DNA of 14,092 bases. Origin: Candidatus Bathyarchaeota archaeon. GTDB taxonomy: Archaea > Thermoproteota > Bathyarchaeia > Bathyarchaeales > B26-1. The DNA lies in assembly GCA_018396795.1 (NCBI GenBank), contig JAGTRH010000016.1, positions 1 through 14,092 of the forward strand, written 5' to 3'. The notes below the pieces were generated by a model. It had not been told where the DNA came from, did no database searches, and worked only from the letters and a program-made list of their open reading frames with translations. A program made the position numbers and the translations under genes. The number at the start of each line of letters is the position of its first letter. Positions within the stretch are counted from its first letter, which is position 1. Positions 12,230 through 14,092 of the stretch are shown one piece after another.

Positions 12230-13969
12230 TTAAAGATTTTTTAGAAAGTCAATTATACGATTGGTTAGGTCGTCTATCTCTTGTGAGTATTTTTCTGACA
12301 ATTCGTTGTAAGACTTCTTAGATATTTTTCGATTTAAGAAAAGGGTGCGTATTTCGCGTAATGAATTTCTTGCTTCTTGTAATTCCGCCTCCAAAGCATC
12401 CAATTCCTTCAAGGGATCGGCCATTGGAGGCCCTAGCTCTTGTAATCGGCTTTTGAGCTGTGACAAAGTTTTTATCGATGCATTCAGCTTGTTATTTAAG
12501 AGCTCCTGTTTAGATCTATATTCTCTTCTTGACACGTTTCCAAATACGAAGTCCTCATGCAGATCCTGTATGAGTTTATTGAGATCCAATACATTGATGT
12601 ACTCCCTTGCGAATTCCTCTTTTAACGCGCTTCCTGCTACGGCCACTTTTTCTATTAAGCCTTTCTTTCTATATTTAAGGGGGAAAACCACCATGACTAC
12701 AGCTAGCCCGATTAAGCCTGCTGTCAAGCCTGGGGTGTATCCAGCCCACAACAAAGAGTAATAAAACTCGAGAGTTACTTTACCCTTAAGGATCAAAGCC
12801 GTCGCGTTAAATATCTCGAAATAGTCAAAACCGTCGCCTTTTTTGATATCATCCAGTGCAAAATCATTAACAGATATCTTATCTAAATTTGCACCCAATG
12901 GCAAATATATTTCGATTCTGGTGTTTTGTGAAAAGTTGTAGAAGGAACTCAATAAGTCTATCGGCAGAGTGAATTTGTCTTCAGAATGTATGATCTTCGA
13001 ACCTACGTCCAGCTTATATGACACAAAAAAAGTGTAATTACTGTTGTAACTACCTAGCACGTTCCAGTATGCGTATCTGGGCTTCACTGAGATGATGGTC
13101 TTAGATAAGTTGACATCCTCTTTCAAAGTGTGCTCTAGAGGACCTGTTAAGTCCCTTGTTTTTACCTCGTAAACGTTAAGTGGGAGTTCAATTTGGATCT
13201 CTTCCGGAATGTAGGTTTTGAAGTTCAAAGAGTATCCTTCCTCCACATGTAAGTTAAGTAGTTGGTCGAATTTCAACCGCTTATACAAAGTTCGGGGTAT
13301 GACTTTAGGGATTTCATATGCCACTATCTTAACCTTGCAATCAATGGGATCCGAATAGGTTGTGGCTGATTGTTCAATGATGGTTTTGTTTGAGCCCTCT
13401 ATGTAAGAGAAGAAACGCGGCAGATATTCAAAATAAGTGTTATTCGAAACCGTTATCTTACTTATGCTAGGACCCCCTTGGACTTTATAGGCAGACTGAT
13501 CGACCACATATACAACCAAGTTACTTGAATAGGACTCATTTTGAACTATGATACCTGTGAAAAAGATCTCGAAGTGTAAGGTGAGATTATTGAGGGAATC
13601 TTGGATAACGGGTGATAAATCTATCGCATACCAAACTATTTTCTCCCCATTTTCACGAGATAAATTAAGGTATTCGCCTTTGTGAACATACGCTACCGGA
13701 TAAAGTGGGGCGTTTCCAAGGTTTTTGTTGCATCCCGAGGGGAAACCTACAAACCATTCGCCCCCTGAGTCCCTTATCCAATCTAAAGTGGAGCGTTCTA
13801 AAACATAGGTATCATTGTAGAGGGCGTATCCATAATCTGATATCGATATTTCCCTCAGGACGCTGTATTCAGTTACGGCAGGCTGTGCAATACAGGCGGA
13901 GATACTGTAAAGTATGACTGTGACCACAAGAGCCACTTTTAAAATCAACCTGTTTTTTGAGTTCAGCAT
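12230..13969 (-). CDS. Type I membrane protein resembling ribophorin I/Ost1
   Basis: This is a 579-residue protein. An N-terminal signal peptide (1-29: basic MLNSKNRLILK, hydrophobic core, SACIAQP) leads to an extracytoplasmic beta-rich domain (30-410) carrying ten N-x-S/T sequons (Asn52, 102, 128, 144, 176, 194, 287, 311, 345, 388). One membrane helix (about 412-431) is followed by basic KYRKK, so the C-terminus is cytoplasmic: 148 residues of helical coiled coil. This matches human ribophorin I as I remember it in length (607), in membrane position and in a cytoplasmic tail of about 150. Local matches include VYEVKTRDLTG (266-276), VKPRY (295-299), IEIYLPLGA (352-360) and SRL (507-509) followed by exactly 70 residues to the end in both. 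Ribophorin I positions substrates for STT3. No AglB/STT3 gene is in this window. An unrelated surface protein with a generic coiled-coil tail remains possible. Confidence 0.62.
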   Translation of the reverse strand: MLNSKNRLILKVALVVTVILYSISACIAQPAVTEYSVLREISISDYGYALYNDTYVLERSTLDWIRDSGGEWFVGFPSGCNKNLGNAPLYPVAYVHKGEYLNLSRENGEKIVWYAIDLSPVIQDSLNNLTLHFEIFFTGIIVQNESYSSNLVVYVVDQSAYKVQGGPSISKITVSNNTYFEYLPRFFSYIEGSNKTIIEQSATTYSDPIDCKVKIVAYEIPKVIPRTLYKRLKFDQLLNLHVEEGYSLNFKTYIPEEIQIELPLNVYEVKTRDLTGPLEHTLKEDVNLSKTIISVKPRYAYWNVLGSYNSNYTFFVSYKLDVGSKIIHSEDKFTLPIDLLSSFYNFSQNTRIEIYLPLGANLDKISVNDFALDDIKKGDGFDYFEIFNATALILKGKVTLEFYYSLLWAGYTPGLTAGLIGLAVVMVVFPLKYRKKGLIEKVAVAGSALKEEFAREYINVLDLNKLIQDLHEDFVFGNVSRREYRSKQELLNNKLNASIKTLSQLKSRLQELGPPMADPLKELDALEAELQEARNSLREIRTLFLNRKISKKSYNELSEKYSQEIDDLTNRIIDFLKNL

Positions 13970-14001
13970 TTAACTTTGCCCACCATCGTAATTGAAAACG
14001 C

Positions 14002-14010
14002 TTATAATTA
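14002..14010. promoter_or_regulatory. TATA element serving two divergent genes
   Basis: TTATAATTA reads as a TATA box on both strands. It is 27 nt from the plus-strand ATG at 14033 (leaderless). It is about 37 nt from the minus-strand ATG at 13969, giving a leader of about 10 nt. Confidence 0.45.
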
Positions 14011-14032
14011 AATTGTTACCCAGTCCATGTAA

Positions 14033-14092
14033 ATGAGGAAAATGAGCAGATTCATTTCGAGTAAAGCTAGAGTAGATGCATCGAGTACTTAC
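14033..14092 (+). CDS. Start of a possible hexapeptide-repeat (left-handed beta-helix) protein, cut by window edge
   Basis: Twenty in-frame codons run from the ATG at 14033 to the window end: MRKMSRFISSKARVDASSTY. The 'FISSKARVDASS' spacing resembles the first turn of hexapeptide-repeat acyltransferases or carbonic-anhydrase-like proteins, but one turn is too little for a firm family call. The ATG is 27 nt after a TATA element, supporting a real leaderless gene. A second in-frame ATG at 14042 is the alternative start. It is divergent from the ribophorin-like gene. Confidence 0.45.
   Translation, partial: MRKMSRFISSKARVDASSTY

Noticed and set aside
1..14092. CRISPR arrays, insertion sequences, integrase or toxin-antitoxin genes
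   Set aside because: No direct repeat series, terminal inverted repeats or transposase/integrase motifs were seen; the gene content is of chromosomal housekeeping type.

Overview
This window looks like chromosomal DNA from an archaeon, most probably a member of the TACK (Thermoproteota-like) lineages. The evidence is an archaeal information-processing cluster (aIF2-beta, aIF1A, RIO1 kinase, KH/Dim2-like protein, topoisomerase VI B and A), an archaemetzincin, a DUF424 protein, TATA boxes about 27 nt ahead of start codons with few Shine-Dalgarno sites (leaderless transcripts), and a tRNA-Asn gene interrupted by what look like three introns. The DNA is AT-rich. I cannot name the genus or order, and an Asgard origin is not excluded. 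No mobile element, CRISPR array or prophage gene was seen.

Layout. 1-222 (minus) is the N-terminal part of a DapA/KDG-aldolase family enzyme. 486-989 (minus) is an HTH-ACT regulator. 1218-1348 (plus) is tRNA-Asn(GTT) with introns in the D arm, the anticodon loop (37/38) and the T loop (59/60). 1431-2552 (plus) is a DUF711/UPF0210 protein. 2800-4714 is a metal- or metalloid-responsive module: a COG0701/ArsP-like permease and a CxxC thioredoxin-fold protein on the minus strand, divergent from an ArsR repressor and a small Cys-rich protein on the plus strand. Between the two arms lies a perfect 26-bp palindrome of 12-2-12 geometry whose centre is a TATA-like element readable on both strands.

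4867-10906 is a long minus-strand run. In order of transcription it encodes aIF2-beta, DUF424, aIF1A, RIO1 kinase, KH protein, Topo VI-B, Topo VI-A, a small two-helix membrane protein and, behind its own promoter, archaemetzincin. Overlapping or nearly abutting junctions (DUF424 on aIF2-beta, KH on RIO1, Topo VI-B after KH, Topo VI-A after Topo VI-B) indicate operon structure that ties translation initiation and small-subunit maturation to DNA topology.

11072-12217 (plus) is a divergent PfkB-fold kinase homologue. 12230-13969 (minus) is a type I membrane protein: signal peptide, glycosylation-sequon-rich ectodomain, one membrane helix and a 148-residue cytoplasmic coiled coil. Its architecture and several motifs match ribophorin I/Ost1, a subunit of the eukaryotic oligosaccharyltransferase, as far as I can compare from memory. 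This is the most interesting protein in the window. The window ends with the first 20 codons of a possible hexapeptide-repeat protein (14033 onward, plus).
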